DNA of 64,000 nucleotides from NCBI RefSeq assembly GCF_036013935.1, contig NZ_CP107902.1:6915001-6979000 (forward strand), in the 5' to 3' direction. The notes below the pieces were generated by a model. It had not been told where the DNA came from and ran no database searches. It saw only the letters and a program-made list of their open reading frames with translations. The translations under genes and the position numbers were made by a program. Source of the DNA: Streptomyces sp. NBC_00461 (GTDB lineage Bacteria > Actinomycetota > Actinomycetes > Streptomycetales > Streptomycetaceae). This document shows, one piece after another, positions 7,928 through 16,667 of this stretch (the stretch's first letter is position 1; every line of letters begins with the position of its first letter).

Positions 7928-8745
7928 CGGTCTCCTAGCAATCCCTGCACGAGGCGCACGCTCTCCTCCGGTGAGAGCGCCTGTGACCGCAGCATTCCAT
8001 ACTTCAGCTGATAGTCCATGACCTCGTCGGGCTCCTCGACGAGGAAGCTGGCGCGCTGTACCTCCAGGTAGACGAGGTGTGCGTGCTCGGGGGTTCCCAG
8101 CAGGGTCATCGGGCCCGCGAGACCGGCGTGGGGCATCCGATCCATGGGCATGATCTGAAAGCTCATGTGGACTGGCTCGGTGTACTCCAGGATCCGGTGG
8201 TACTGCGCCCGCATCACTTCCGGCCCTCCGACCTGGCGCTTCAGGATGCTCTCTTCCATGACGAAGTGGCACACGGGAGGCTGCTCCCGCTCCAAGACCA
8301 ACTGCCGCTCCATGCGGGCGTTCACCCATTGCTCGGCCGTCTCGCTGCCGAGTGCGGGGTAGCGGGCGTCAAAGGTGGCGCGACAGTATTCCCTTGTCTG
8401 AAGCAATCCGTGAACCACCAGGCTCTGGTACGACAGGATGCTCAGCGCCTCCTGTTCGTGATCCACGTACCCCTGCGCGAACTGCACCACCTTCTCCCGC
8501 ACCGGCATCTGCTCCACCAGTACGGCCAACACCCCACCCGTACCCAGTAGTTCATCGAACTGCTCCGCCCGGTCCGGCTGCAACGCGAGCCGCCCCTGCT
8601 CGATGGATCTCACCGTGTCCACGCTGATGTTCGCCTGCTCGGCGAGCTGTTCCTGGGTGAGCCGGGCCTGCTTACGGCAGTGTGAGAGCAGTGCCCCCAC
8701 CGCGCGCCACGAACTGACTTTCCTGGGCTTCTTGGCCGTGTGCAT
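7924..8745 (-). CDS. XRE-family regulator with DUF5753 domain (whiJ-like)
   Basis: A 273-residue DNA-binding protein. The helix-turn-helix domain occupies about residues 15-70 (RKQARLTQEQLAEQANIS, then VRSIEQGRL), and the DUF5753 sensor-like domain covers about 90-270 (ILSYQSLVVHGLLQTREYCRA). ATG 8745 was chosen over the longer frame because a GGGGGAAAGG purine stretch precedes it and the HTH aligns normally. It overlaps the DUF397 gene downstream and is divergent from an RsbW-like ATPase, the standard three-gene developmental regulatory module of Streptomyces. A 13-bp perfect inverted repeat in the divergent promoter region is a likely operator. Confidence 0.9.
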   Translation of the reverse strand: MHTAKKPRKVSSWRAVGALLSHCRKQARLTQEQLAEQANISVDTVRSIEQGRLALQPDRAEQFDELLGTGGVLAVLVEQMPVREKVVQFAQGYVDHEQEALSILSYQSLVVHGLLQTREYCRATFDARYPALGSETAEQWVNARMERQLVLEREQPPVCHFVMEESILKRQVGGPEVMRAQYHRILEYTEPVHMSFQIMPMDRMPHAGLAGPMTLLGTPEHAHLVYLEVQRASFLVEEPDEVMDYQLKYGMLRSQALSPEESVRLVQGLLGDR

Positions 8746-8783
8746 GGCTGGCCCTTTCCCCCGTAGACACACGAACTCCTCGT

Positions 8784-8818
8784 AGTGAGGTCGTAGCAAT
8801 CAGAACTACGACCTCACT
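8784..8818. promoter_or_regulatory. 13-bp inverted repeat in the divergent XRE/ATPase promoter region
   Basis: AGTGAGGTCGTAG (8784-8796) and its exact reverse complement CTACGACCTCACT (8806-8818) are separated by 9 bases. The site lies 39 bases upstream of both the XRE start (8745) and the ATPase start (8858). A dimeric regulator site controlling both genes, probably the XRE protein's own operator, is inferred. Confidence 0.55.
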
Positions 8819-8857
8819 CACTGCCTCACGATAGTCACTCCCTGTGACAGTCATCCC

Positions 8858-9271
8858 GTGAACACCCAAACCCAACTACTCCACGCCCGCACCGCCCTCT
8901 ACCCCCGCGACCGCAGGAACGTGGCCGTGGCCCGAGACCTGACCCGCATCACCCTCGCCGACTGGGGGTTGACCCGGCGCAGCGACGACGTCCTGCTCTG
9001 CGTGAGCGAACTCGCCACCAACGCCCTCCTGCACGGCGTCCCGCCGAACCGCTGCTTCCGGCTGGATCTGAGTCTCGACACCGCCGAAGTCCTCCGGGTC
9101 GAGGTCCAGGACAGCGGGCCCGGCGAGATCCGCACCCCGGACGTCGCGCCGGAGTCGGAGCGCGGTCGTGGGCTGCTGCTGGTCGCCGCGCTGTCGGACG
9201 ACTGGGGCGTGCGGCAGCGGGAGCCCGGCAAAGCGGTCTGGTGTGAGTTCCGGGGCTGTCGGCCGTCTTGA
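8858..9271 (+). CDS. RsbW/SpoIIAB-like ATP-binding protein (HATPase_c_2)
   Basis: A 137-residue histidine-kinase-type ATPase of the anti-sigma factor/serine kinase group. The N box is ELATNALLHG (about residues 50-59), the G1 box DSGPGEI (about 87-93) and the G2 region GRGLLLVAALSDDWG (about 104-118). Proteins of this kind bind ATP and may phosphorylate or sequester partners; in this genomic setting they accompany XRE/DUF397 pairs. GTG 8858 lacks a clear ribosome site, so the mRNA may be leaderless. The partner sigma or anti-sigma factor is not in the window. Confidence 0.87.
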   Translation: MNTQTQLLHARTALYPRDRRNVAVARDLTRITLADWGLTRRSDDVLLCVSELATNALLHGVPPNRCFRLDLSLDTAEVLRVEVQDSGPGEIRTPDVAPESERGRGLLLVAALSDDWGVRQREPGKAVWCEFRGCRPS

Positions 9272-9345
9272 CGGTTCCCTGCGTCACTCGTTAACTCACG
9301 AGGTGAACTAAGTCATTTGAGAGACAAGAGAGTTGAGGGAAGGCC

Positions 9346-12300
9346 ATGCGAAGAACCGCCCTGCTCGTCTCCAGCGCCTTGCTCACCGCCCTGCTGCCCC
9401 TCGCCGTCGCCCGGGCGGCCGACGAGCCCGCCCCGGTGCCCGTCGACCGCTTCGAGGGCGAGGTCCCCTTCGCCTCCCAGCCCGCGGAGGGCATCTTCAC
9501 CTGGGGCGGCGACAGCGACGACCCGCCCGCGCTCCAGCTGACCGCCAGACCCGGCGCCCCCGAGGGCGAAAAGGTACTCACCGGCACCTACGACATCAGC
9601 GGCTACGGCGGCTTCACCCACGACTTCGCCGCCGACCGGCCCGCCCACGACTGGTCCGCCCACAAGGGCATCCGCTTCTGGTGGGACGGCCAGGACAACA
9701 ACAAGAAGATCGCCTTCGAGATCAAGGACGGCGGTGCGAACGGCGAGGCCTCCGAACTCTGGACGACCTCCTTCACCGACGACTTCACCGGCTGGAAACA
9801 GGTCGAGATCCCCTTCGCCGACTTCGTCTACCGGACCGACTACCAGCCGGTCGGCGGCATCGACCACGTCCTCGGGCTCACGCAGATGTGGGGCTATTCC
9901 CTCACGCTCCCGGTCGGCCTCAAGGGTCAATTCGCCATGGACGAAGTGGAGTTGTACGGGAAGGCCGACCAGTCCCTGCGCGCCTCCGTCACCACGGACG
10001 CCGCCGTGTACCCGGTGAAGGAGGGCGGTACGGCCACCGTCGAGGTCACCCTCGCCACCACCGGCTCCGCCCCCGTCGACGACCCCGTGACCGTCACGTA
10101 CGAGACCACGGGTGGCACCGCCGAGCCCGGCAAGGACTACACACCGGTCACCGGAACCCTCACCTTCCCCGCCGGTACGGCCTCCGGCGCGAGCGGGACC
10201 ATCCACGTACCGACCCTGCGTGACAAGTCCGCCGAGTCCGCCGAGACGATCCCGCTCAAGCTCACGGTCACCGGCGCCAAGCCTGCGGCAGAGACCCCGC
10301 AGGTCGTCGTCGACGCCCACGGACTGCCGTACCTGGACAGCAAGTTGCCGGTGAAGAAGCGCGTCGCCGATCTCCTCTCCCGTATGTCCCTGGAGGAGAA
10401 GGCTGGCCAGATGACCCAGGCCGAGCGCGGAGCCGTGGGGAACGGCTCGGACATCGCCGCCTACGACCTCGGCTCACTCCTGTCCGGCGGCGGCTCCACA
10501 CCCACGCCCAACACCCCCGAGGCCTGGGCGAAGATGATCGACGGCTACCAACTCCGGGCGCAGGCAACGCGGTTCCAGATACCGCTGATCTACGGCGTCG
10601 ACGCGGTGCACGGCCACAACAACCTGGTCGGCGCCACGATCATGCCGCACAACATCGGCATCGGCGCCACCCGCGATCCCCGGATCGCCGAGAAGGCGGG
10701 CGCGGTGACGGCGAGCGAGGTCCGCGCCACCGGCATCCCCTGGGACTTCGCCCCCTGTCTCTGCGTCTCCCGCGACGAACGCTGGGGCCGCTCCTACGAG
10801 TCCTTCGGCGAGGACCCGGCCCTGGTGCAGTCCATGGAGACGGTCATCCAGGGCCTCCAAGGACGCGCCGACGGACGGGACTTGGGCCGGAACGACAAGG
10901 TCCTCGCCACAGCCAAGCACTTCGTCGGCGACGGCGGCACCGAGTACGGCTCCTCCACCACCGGCACGTACACCATCGACCAGGGCGTCACCAAGGTCAC
11001 CCGGCAGCAGCTGGAGACCGTCCACCTGGCGCCGTACCGGACCGCCGTCGACCGGGGCATCGGTACGGTCATGCCGTCGTACTCCTCGCTCGACCTCCTC
11101 GGCGACGGACAGGGCCCGGTGAAGATGCACGCCCGCGCCGACATGATCAACGGCGTGCTCAAGGGCCGTATGGGCTTCGACGGGTTCGTCATCAGCGACT
11201 GGGACGCCATCGACCAGCTCCCCGGCGACTACTCCTCCCACGTCCGCACGGCCGTCAATGCGGGCGTCGACATGATGATGGTGCCGTACTCGTACAAGGA
11301 CTTCACCGCGCAGCTCGTCGCCGAGGTGCGGGCCGGTCGCATCGGCGAGCGGCGGGTCGACGACGCCGTGTCGCGCATCCTCGCCCAGAAGTTCCGGCTC
11401 GGGCTCTTCGAGAAGCCGTACGCCGACACGAGCGGCGCCTCGGCCATCGGATCCGCCGCGCACCGGGCCGTCGCCAGGCAGGCGGCCGCCGAGTCGCAGG
11501 TCCTGCTGAAGAACGCGAACGGCGTCCTGCCCCTGAAGAAGAACCAGAAGGTCTACGTCGCCGGGTCCAACGCCGACGACCTCGGCAACCAGACCGGCGG
11601 CTGGACCGTCACCTGGCAGGGCGCATCCGGCACCCACACCCAGGGCACGACGATCCTGGACGGGATGCGCAAGGACGCAGACGTCTCCTACTCCAAGGAC
11701 GCCTCCGCGCCCACGACCGGTTACGACGTCGGCGTGGTCGTCGTCGGCGAGACCCCGTACGCCGAGGGCGTCGGAGACGTCGGCAACGGGCATGATCTTC
11801 AGCTCTCCGCCGCGGACAAGGCCGCCGTCGACAAGGTGTGCGCGGCCATGAAGTGCGTGGTGCTGATCGTCTCCGGGCGCCCCCAGCTGATCGGTGACCG
11901 GCTCGACGAGACCGACGCTCTGGTCGCCTCCTGGCTGCCGGGCACCGAGGGCGACGGGGTGGCCGACGTCCTCTTCGGCAAACGCCCCTTCACCGGTCAA
12001 CTCCCGGTCACCTGGCCCAGGTCCGAGGCCCAGCTGCCGATCAACGTCGGCGACAGCGCGTATGACCCGCAGTTCCCGTACGGCTGGGGCCTGACGACCC
12101 TGGCCAGGGTGCCCGAGGGCGGCGCGGTGACCCTGAAGGCGCTCGCGGCGGCCGCCGCCGTCGCCGGCAGGGCGGGCGCGGACGAGACGGGCCGCGCACT
12201 CGTCACCAAGGCCCGGCTGATCGTCCAGCGGAAGGTGGGTGCGGGCATGACGGAGGCGGTGGCGAAGCCCTTCGCCGACGCGGACCATCTCTCGCTCACC

Positions 12301-12354
12301 GGACGGTACGGTGCGGCCGTCGAGAAGCTGATCACGGCCTACCGGGCCGCGTGA
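9346..12354 (+). CDS. Secreted glycoside hydrolase family 3 beta-glucosidase/exoglucanase
   Basis: A 1002-residue exported enzyme. A signal peptide (1-25, ARA cleavage) is followed by a carbohydrate-binding-like beta domain (about 30-205), a Calx-beta domain (about 210-315, TYETTGGTAEPGKDYTPV), then the GH3 catalytic TIM barrel and the alpha/beta sandwich. The nucleophile is Asp618 in GFVISDWDAID, and KHFVGDGGTEYG matches the conserved substrate-binding region. Such enzymes remove glucose from beta-1,3/1,4-glucan or cellodextrin ends outside the cell. ATG 9346 follows GGGAAGG. No transporter or CebR-type operator is visible nearby, so the inducing sugar is unknown. Confidence 0.92.
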   Translation: MRRTALLVSSALLTALLPLAVARAADEPAPVPVDRFEGEVPFASQPAEGIFTWGGDSDDPPALQLTARPGAPEGEKVLTGTYDISGYGGFTHDFAADRPAHDWSAHKGIRFWWDGQDNNKKIAFEIKDGGANGEASELWTTSFTDDFTGWKQVEIPFADFVYRTDYQPVGGIDHVLGLTQMWGYSLTLPVGLKGQFAMDEVELYGKADQSLRASVTTDAAVYPVKEGGTATVEVTLATTGSAPVDDPVTVTYETTGGTAEPGKDYTPVTGTLTFPAGTASGASGTIHVPTLRDKSAESAETIPLKLTVTGAKPAAETPQVVVDAHGLPYLDSKLPVKKRVADLLSRMSLEEKAGQMTQAERGAVGNGSDIAAYDLGSLLSGGGSTPTPNTPEAWAKMIDGYQLRAQATRFQIPLIYGVDAVHGHNNLVGATIMPHNIGIGATRDPRIAEKAGAVTASEVRATGIPWDFAPCLCVSRDERWGRSYESFGEDPALVQSMETVIQGLQGRADGRDLGRNDKVLATAKHFVGDGGTEYGSSTTGTYTIDQGVTKVTRQQLETVHLAPYRTAVDRGIGTVMPSYSSLDLLGDGQGPVKMHARADMINGVLKGRMGFDGFVISDWDAIDQLPGDYSSHVRTAVNAGVDMMMVPYSYKDFTAQLVAEVRAGRIGERRVDDAVSRILAQKFRLGLFEKPYADTSGASAIGSAAHRAVARQAAAESQVLLKNANGVLPLKKNQKVYVAGSNADDLGNQTGGWTVTWQGASGTHTQGTTILDGMRKDADVSYSKDASAPTTGYDVGVVVVGETPYAEGVGDVGNGHDLQLSAADKAAVDKVCAAMKCVVLIVSGRPQLIGDRLDETDALVASWLPGTEGDGVADVLFGKRPFTGQLPVTWPRSEAQLPINVGDSAYDPQFPYGWGLTTLARVPEGGAVTLKALAAAAAVAGRAGADETGRALVTKARLIVQRKVGAGMTEAVAKPFADADHLSLTGRYGAAVEKLITAYRAA

Positions 12355-12386
12355 GGAGAACGCCACCTGCGAGGATGACCGGTTTT

Positions 12387-12443
12387 GGGAGGCTTCGGGT
12401 AGCTTCGAACCATGAAGGCCGTCGTACGGACCCGAAGCCTCCC
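12387..12443. promoter_or_regulatory. 14-bp inverted repeat straddling promoter and start codon
   Basis: GGGAGGCTTCGGGT (12387-12400) and its exact complement ACCCGAAGCCTCCC (12430-12443) flank the ATG at 12412. TAGCTT (12400-12405) is a good -10 that would place transcription start at the ATG itself, giving a leaderless mRNA. The repeat could be a two-half-site operator looping across the promoter. A regulatory RNA hairpin is less likely, because its left arm would lie upstream of the transcript start. Confidence 0.45.
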
Positions 12444-13764
12444 GGGGCTGCTTGTGACCCTGCTCCTCGCCGCCCTGGCCGTACTGTCGGCGGGCTCCCC
12501 GCCGGCCTCCGCCGCCACGAGCGTCTCGACGATCGCCGAGGCCCTCCGCAAGAGCCCGGTCTACGTCGACCCGGCGGCGAGCGCCCAGCTCTCGTCCGCC
12601 GAGGCGCACGCCCTCGCCGAACAGATCAAGAACGCCGACAAGCCGCTGTTCATCGCGGTCCTTCCGGCCGGCTACCCCACGGCGAACCTCTTCCGGAACC
12701 TCCGCACCGCCACCGGCATCACGGGCCTGTACGCGATCCGCCTGGGCGACCGCTTCGACGCGAGGGCCGACTCCTCCGTCCTGCCGCGCACCGCCGTGCA
12801 GAACCTCGTCACCGGAGTCCAGGGCGAAAAGGGCGCCAAGGCCCAGTTGACCGACTTCACGAACAGTGCCCTCACCAACATGGGCGGCTCCGCCCCCTCG
12901 GGCTGGGGCTCCTCCTCGAGTGGCGGGGTTTCCTCCACCGCGCTGATCACCGCGGGCGCGGTGCTGGTGGCGGGCAGCGCGGGCGCCTATGTGCTGGTAC
13001 GACGGGGCCGGCGCCGCAGGGCCGAGGAGCAGCGGGCCGCGCTGGAGCGACTGTCGGTCGTCGTCGACGAGGACATCACGGCCTTCGGTGAGGAACTGGA
13101 CCGCCTCGACTTCCACCCGGCGGAAGCGGGCGCCGACGACGCCATGCGCGCCGACTACGAACGCGCGCTGGACGCCTACGAACAGGCGAAGTCCCTCATG
13201 GGCGCCGCCGCGAAGCCCGAGGACGTCCGCGCGGTCACCCAGGCCCTGGAGGACGGACGCTTCTCCCTCGCCCAGCTCGCCGCCCGCCGTGAGGGCCGCC
13301 CGCTGCCCGAGCGCCGGCCGCCCTGCTTCTTCGACCCGCGCCACGGCCCCTCCGTGGCCGACGCCACCTGGACGCCCCCGGCCGGCGCCCCGCGCGAGGT
13401 CCCCGTCTGCGCGGCCGACGCCACCCGTCTCGCCGACGGCCGCGACCCCGTCGTCCGTGAGGTCGACACCGACCAGGGCCGCCGCCCGTACTGGGACGCG
13501 GGTCCGGCCTACGGCCCCTGGGCGGGCGGCTACTTCGGCGGCGGCCTCCTTCCCGGCCTCCTGGTCGGCACCCTCCTCGGCAGCATGATGGCCGCCCCGT
13601 CCTACGCGGCCGACTACGGCTCCGGATACGGCGACTTCGGCGGCGGTTACGACGGCGGCGACATGTCCGGCGCGGACTTCGACCCCGGCGACTTCGGCGG
13701 CGGCTTCGGTGACGGCGGGGGAGGGGACTTCGGGGGCGGCGGGGACTTCGGCGGAGGCTTCTGA
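12412..13764 (+). CDS. Secreted, membrane-anchored hypothetical protein with Gly-rich tail
   Basis: A 450-residue protein of unknown function. Residues 1-34 form a signal peptide (ASA cleavage). The extracellular domain spans about 36-165, one membrane helix lies at about 176-196, and it is followed by a basic stop (RRGRRRR), so the remainder is cytoplasmic. The cytoplasmic part has a charged helical segment (200-290) and CFFDPRHGP and VCAADA motifs. It ends in a low-complexity tail of DFGGG repeats (about 400-450). The extracellular part is reminiscent of TPM-like domains, but I would not assign it. The transcript is probably leaderless from ATG 12412. Confidence 0.75.
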   Translation: MKAVVRTRSLPGLLVTLLLAALAVLSAGSPPASAATSVSTIAEALRKSPVYVDPAASAQLSSAEAHALAEQIKNADKPLFIAVLPAGYPTANLFRNLRTATGITGLYAIRLGDRFDARADSSVLPRTAVQNLVTGVQGEKGAKAQLTDFTNSALTNMGGSAPSGWGSSSSGGVSSTALITAGAVLVAGSAGAYVLVRRGRRRRAEEQRAALERLSVVVDEDITAFGEELDRLDFHPAEAGADDAMRADYERALDAYEQAKSLMGAAAKPEDVRAVTQALEDGRFSLAQLAARREGRPLPERRPPCFFDPRHGPSVADATWTPPAGAPREVPVCAADATRLADGRDPVVREVDTDQGRRPYWDAGPAYGPWAGGYFGGGLLPGLLVGTLLGSMMAAPSYAADYGSGYGDFGGGYDGGDMSGADFDPGDFGGGFGDGGGGDFGGGGDFGGGF

Positions 13765-13782
13765 TCCACTGAGACGGGTGGT

Positions 13783-14211
13783 TCACGGTTCCCGCAGGTC
13801 GGCGAGCCGCTCCAGCAGTGGTCCCGCCAGCTCCAGGACACCCCGCTCCGTCAGGCTCAGCGAGGCCAGCGCGGCGGCCAGCCAGACGTCGCGGTCGGCC
13901 ATGTCCCCCACCAGCTCCCGGCGTCCCTCCTCGGTCAGCGACAGCACGGTCTGACGCCGGTCGCGCGTGCTCGGTTCGCGCGCGATCAGCCCCTCGTCCG
14001 CCAGCTCGGCGAAGACCCGGGTCAGCGACTGCGGGCGCTGCCGCTCGGCCGCCGCCACCTCACCGGGTGTGGACGGCCCGTGCCGGTACAGATGACCGAG
14101 CACCGACAGCTGGTTGGGACTGAGGCTCCCGGCGCCGCGCTCCTGGCGCAGACGGCGGTTGAGACGGACGACACCGCGACGGATGCGTGCGGCCTCGGGA
14201 AGGTGATCCAT
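13783..14211 (-). CDS. MarR family transcriptional regulator
   Basis: A 142-residue winged-helix repressor. The DNA-binding domain is clear: LSPNQLSVLGHLYRHGPSTPGEVAA followed by RPQSLTRVFAELADEGLIAREP and the wing DRRQTVLSLTEEGRREL. ATG 14211 was preferred because upstream in-frame residues are not MarR-like. It is divergent from a FUSC-family membrane protein 71 bases away, so it probably controls that gene and itself in response to a small aromatic or toxic compound. The -10-like TAATAT lies a few bases before the start, so its mRNA may also be leaderless. Confidence 0.9.
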   Translation of the reverse strand: MDHLPEAARIRRGVVRLNRRLRQERGAGSLSPNQLSVLGHLYRHGPSTPGEVAAAERQRPQSLTRVFAELADEGLIAREPSTRDRRQTVLSLTEEGRRELVGDMADRDVWLAAALASLSLTERGVLELAGPLLERLADLREP

Positions 14212-14282
14212 GACGCATATATTAAGCCGCCCCTTACTATCTACGCCTGTCACGCCTGCGAAGATTCTCGTATCCTCGTCGC

Positions 14283-15317
14283 GTGACCGCCAAACTAATA
14301 CGCAATGCGTACGAAGCGGCGCTGACGATGACCGCCGTGCTGCTCTGCTGGGCCGCCGCCCTGACGCTGGAGAGCACCGAGGGACTGCATACCGACGTGC
14401 TCGTCCTCGCGGTCGCTCTCGCCCTCACCCTCGCCTCCACCCAGCGCACCGCCGACACCCGGCGGCGGCTCACCTCGCTGGGGGTGCTGCCCGTGACGGT
14501 GGGTGCCTCGATCTTCCTGGGCCGGCTGATCGCCTCGCACTACGCGATCGGTGCCGCCGTCTTCACGGCCGGGCTGGCGCTGGCCATCTGGATCCGCCGC
14601 TACGGTCCCGCCGCCGCCAAGGCCGGCACGCTGATGACCCTCCCGCTGATCGCCCTTCTCGTCGTCCCCGGACCCGCCCTGCCGCCCGAGGCGCAGAGCG
14701 GGCTGGTGACCTGGTTCTGGGCGGCGCTCATCGGGGCGCTGGCGTGCTGCTCGGTCTGGCTGGTGCAGGGGGCGGGGGACCGTTACGGGCCCTGGCGGGC
14801 GCAGCCGGCGCCCGAGCAGCCGCCGCGCCGCTCCCGCCTCCACCCCCGCCCCAGCACCCGCATGGCCCTGCAGATGGCGGCCGGCGTCGCCGCCGCCTTC
14901 ACCCTCGGCCATCTGCTGTTCGACGACCACTGGCCGTGGGTGGTCCTCACCGCGTACGTCGCGGCGAGCGGCAACCGCGGCCGAACCGACGTACTGCGCA
15001 AGGGAGTCGAGCGCCTGGCGGGAGCCTGTGCGGGCACGCTGCTGGCGACGGGCGTGGCGGCGGCCGGTATCACCGGGCATGCCGCCGTGGCGCTGATGTT
15101 CGCGGTGCTCGCGGTGGCCCTGTGGCTGCGCCCCCTCAACTATGCCTACTGGGCAGCCGGTATGACCTGCGCCCTCTCCCTCCTCCTCGGCTACTTCGGC
15201 CAGGATGCCCAGCACCTGCTCCCGACCCGCCTTGAGGGCATCGCGCTCGGCGCGGCGCTGTCGGTGGCGTCGGCGTGGTGGCTGCTGCCGGTGCCACGTC
15301 GGCGCACGGCCACGTGA
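14283..15317 (+). CDS. FUSC family inner-membrane protein
   Basis: A 344-residue integral membrane protein with two blocks of hydrophobic helices (residues about 10-145 and 195-335) separated by a basic cytoplasmic loop, the layout of the FUSC (fusaric acid resistance/aromatic acid exporter) superfamily. The segment HWPWVVLTAYVAASGNRGR is the conserved family core. Its role is probably efflux of an aromatic or weak acid, with the divergent MarR protein as regulator. GTG 14283 is preceded by TATCCT at 14271-14276, spacing that suggests a leaderless transcript. Confidence 0.83.
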   Translation: MTAKLIRNAYEAALTMTAVLLCWAAALTLESTEGLHTDVLVLAVALALTLASTQRTADTRRRLTSLGVLPVTVGASIFLGRLIASHYAIGAAVFTAGLALAIWIRRYGPAAAKAGTLMTLPLIALLVVPGPALPPEAQSGLVTWFWAALIGALACCSVWLVQGAGDRYGPWRAQPAPEQPPRRSRLHPRPSTRMALQMAAGVAAAFTLGHLLFDDHWPWVVLTAYVAASGNRGRTDVLRKGVERLAGACAGTLLATGVAAAGITGHAAVALMFAVLAVALWLRPLNYAYWAAGMTCALSLLLGYFGQDAQHLLPTRLEGIALGAALSVASAWWLLPVPRRRTAT

Positions 15318-15416
15318 GGCGAGCGGCCCCTTGCCAGCGGGCGTTCGGGAGAGGTGAGCACCTCGAAGCCGCCCACGAGGACAGAAACCGTCCTACTCAC
15401 GGCCTACGGTCGGCGC

Positions 15417-16001
15417 ATGACCCAAGACCCGCAGGCCTTCGCCGCCGCCCGCGACCTGGACACCTGGCTCACCGCCCACCCCGCCCCGCACGCCGGCCTG
15501 TGGGTGAAGATCGCCAAGAAGGGTTCGGGTCTGGTCTCCGTCACCTGGGACGAGGTCAATGACGTCGCCCTCTGCCACGGCTGGATCACGGGTCAGCGCA
15601 AGGCACTTGACGCCTCGCACTACCTGCAGAAGATCACCCCGCGGCGCCCGGGCAGCCTCTGGTCGATGGTCAACGTCCGCCGCGTGGCGGAACTGACCGC
15701 GGCCGGCCGTATGCGCCCCGCGGGCCTCGCGGAGGTGGCCGCCGCCCAGGCGGACGGACGCTGGTCGGCCGCGTACGCGCCCCAGACGGAGGCCGAGGTG
15801 CCCGAGGACCTGGCGGCGGCGCTGGAGCGCACCCCCGAGGCGAGGGCGACCTTCGACGCGCTCGGGCGATCCGACCGGTACCAGGTGATCCTCGGCCTGC
15901 TCAGGACGCGCACGCACAAAGGCCGGGCGGCCCGGCTGGCGGCGGAGGTGGCGCGGCTCGGGTCCGGGAGTCCGGCCTCCGTCCGACGTGCTGACGGCTG
16001 A
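15417..16001 (+). CDS. YdeI/OmpD-associated family protein
   Basis: A 194-residue cytoplasmic protein with the family hallmarks: GLWVKIAKKGSG, DEVNDVALCHGWITGQRKALD, LQKITPRRPGSLWSMVNVRRV in consecutive pieces. It ends in the Bacteriocin-protection-like C-terminal region (ALGRSDRYQVILGLLRTRT). The biochemical role is not established; relatives have been linked to resistance to cationic peptides. ATG 15417 was chosen because TACGGT (15405-15410) places transcription start at the codon, a leaderless arrangement; GTG 15354 would add 21 unconserved residues. It converges with yceI across a bidirectional terminator. Confidence 0.85.
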   Translation: MTQDPQAFAAARDLDTWLTAHPAPHAGLWVKIAKKGSGLVSVTWDEVNDVALCHGWITGQRKALDASHYLQKITPRRPGSLWSMVNVRRVAELTAAGRMRPAGLAEVAAAQADGRWSAAYAPQTEAEVPEDLAAALERTPEARATFDALGRSDRYQVILGLLRTRTHKGRAARLAAEVARLGSGSPASVRRADG

Positions 16002-16041
16002 CCGCGAACGGCTGACGGCCGGCCGGCCTGACACGCCCAGT

Positions 16042-16077
16042 GCCCGCCCCCTGGAATTCGCCGTACCGGGGGCGGGC
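16042..16077. terminator. Bidirectional terminator between ydeI-like and yceI genes
   Basis: GCCCGCCCCC (16042-16051) pairs perfectly with GGGGGCGGGC (16068-16077) across a 16-base loop. It lies between two convergent stops (16001 and 16086) and can serve either strand. Confidence 0.75.
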
Positions 16078-16085
16078 GCGCTCGG

Positions 16086-16640
16086 TCACGCGTTCCTGAT
16101 CGCCGAGATGTCGAAGTTGAGCTTGATCTTGTCGGAGACCAGGACGCCGCCCGTCTCCAGCGCCGCGTTCCACGTCAGACCCCACTCGGAACGCAGGATC
16201 TCCGCCTTGCCCTCGAAGCCGACGCGCTCGTTGCCGAAGGGGTCCTTCGCGGCGCCGTTGAACTCCAGGTCGATCGTGATCGGCTTGGTGGTGCCGAGGA
16301 TCTCCAGGTCACCGGTGATGCGGTAGTCGTCGCCGCCGAGGGACTCGGCCGAGGTGGAGCGGAAGGTCATCGTCGGGAACTCCTCCGTCTTGAAGAAGTC
16401 CGCGCTCTTGAGGTGCCCGTCGCGGTCCGCGGAGCCGGTGTCGATGCTCTCCATCTTGATGTCGAGGGACGCCGTGGACGCGGACGGGGCGCTCCCGTCC
16501 AGGTGCAGCGACCCGCTGAAGTCGAGGAACTTGCCCTTGACGTTGGTGACCATGGCGTGCCGGACGGTGAAGCCGATCGTGGAGTGCGCCGCGTCGATCG
16601 CGTAGGTGCCGGTCAGTGCGGTCAGGTCGGGGTTGCCCAT
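16086..16640 (-). CDS. YceI family protein
   Basis: A 184-residue lipocalin-like beta-barrel of the YceI family, thought to bind polyisoprenoid or similar amphipathic molecules. Family features are TYAIDAAHSTIGFTVRHAMV at the N-terminus, the RDGHLKSADFF motif, the FRSTS strand and the GTTKPITIDLEF segment. There is no signal peptide, as is usual for actinobacterial cytoplasmic members. ATG 16640 follows a strong GAGGAG. A TGTTGA/TCAACA palindrome 28 bases upstream suggests control by a MarR-type repressor. Confidence 0.92.
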   Translation of the reverse strand: MGNPDLTALTGTYAIDAAHSTIGFTVRHAMVTNVKGKFLDFSGSLHLDGSAPSASTASLDIKMESIDTGSADRDGHLKSADFFKTEEFPTMTFRSTSAESLGGDDYRITGDLEILGTTKPITIDLEFNGAAKDPFGNERVGFEGKAEILRSEWGLTWNAALETGGVLVSDKIKLNFDISAIRNA

Positions 16641-16667
16641 GACATGCTCCTCAGAAGTGATGTTGAA

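Noticed and set aside
9283..9305. Near-palindrome TCACTCG...CGAGGTGA before the GH3 gene as a sugar-repressor operator
   Set aside because: Only CTCGT/ACGAG pairs exactly and it does not resemble the known CebR site; too weak to call.
10474..13344. A 956-codon open frame antisense to the GH3 gene and the next gene
   Set aside because: It crosses two well-supported plus-strand genes and their intergenic promoter; no recognisable protein.
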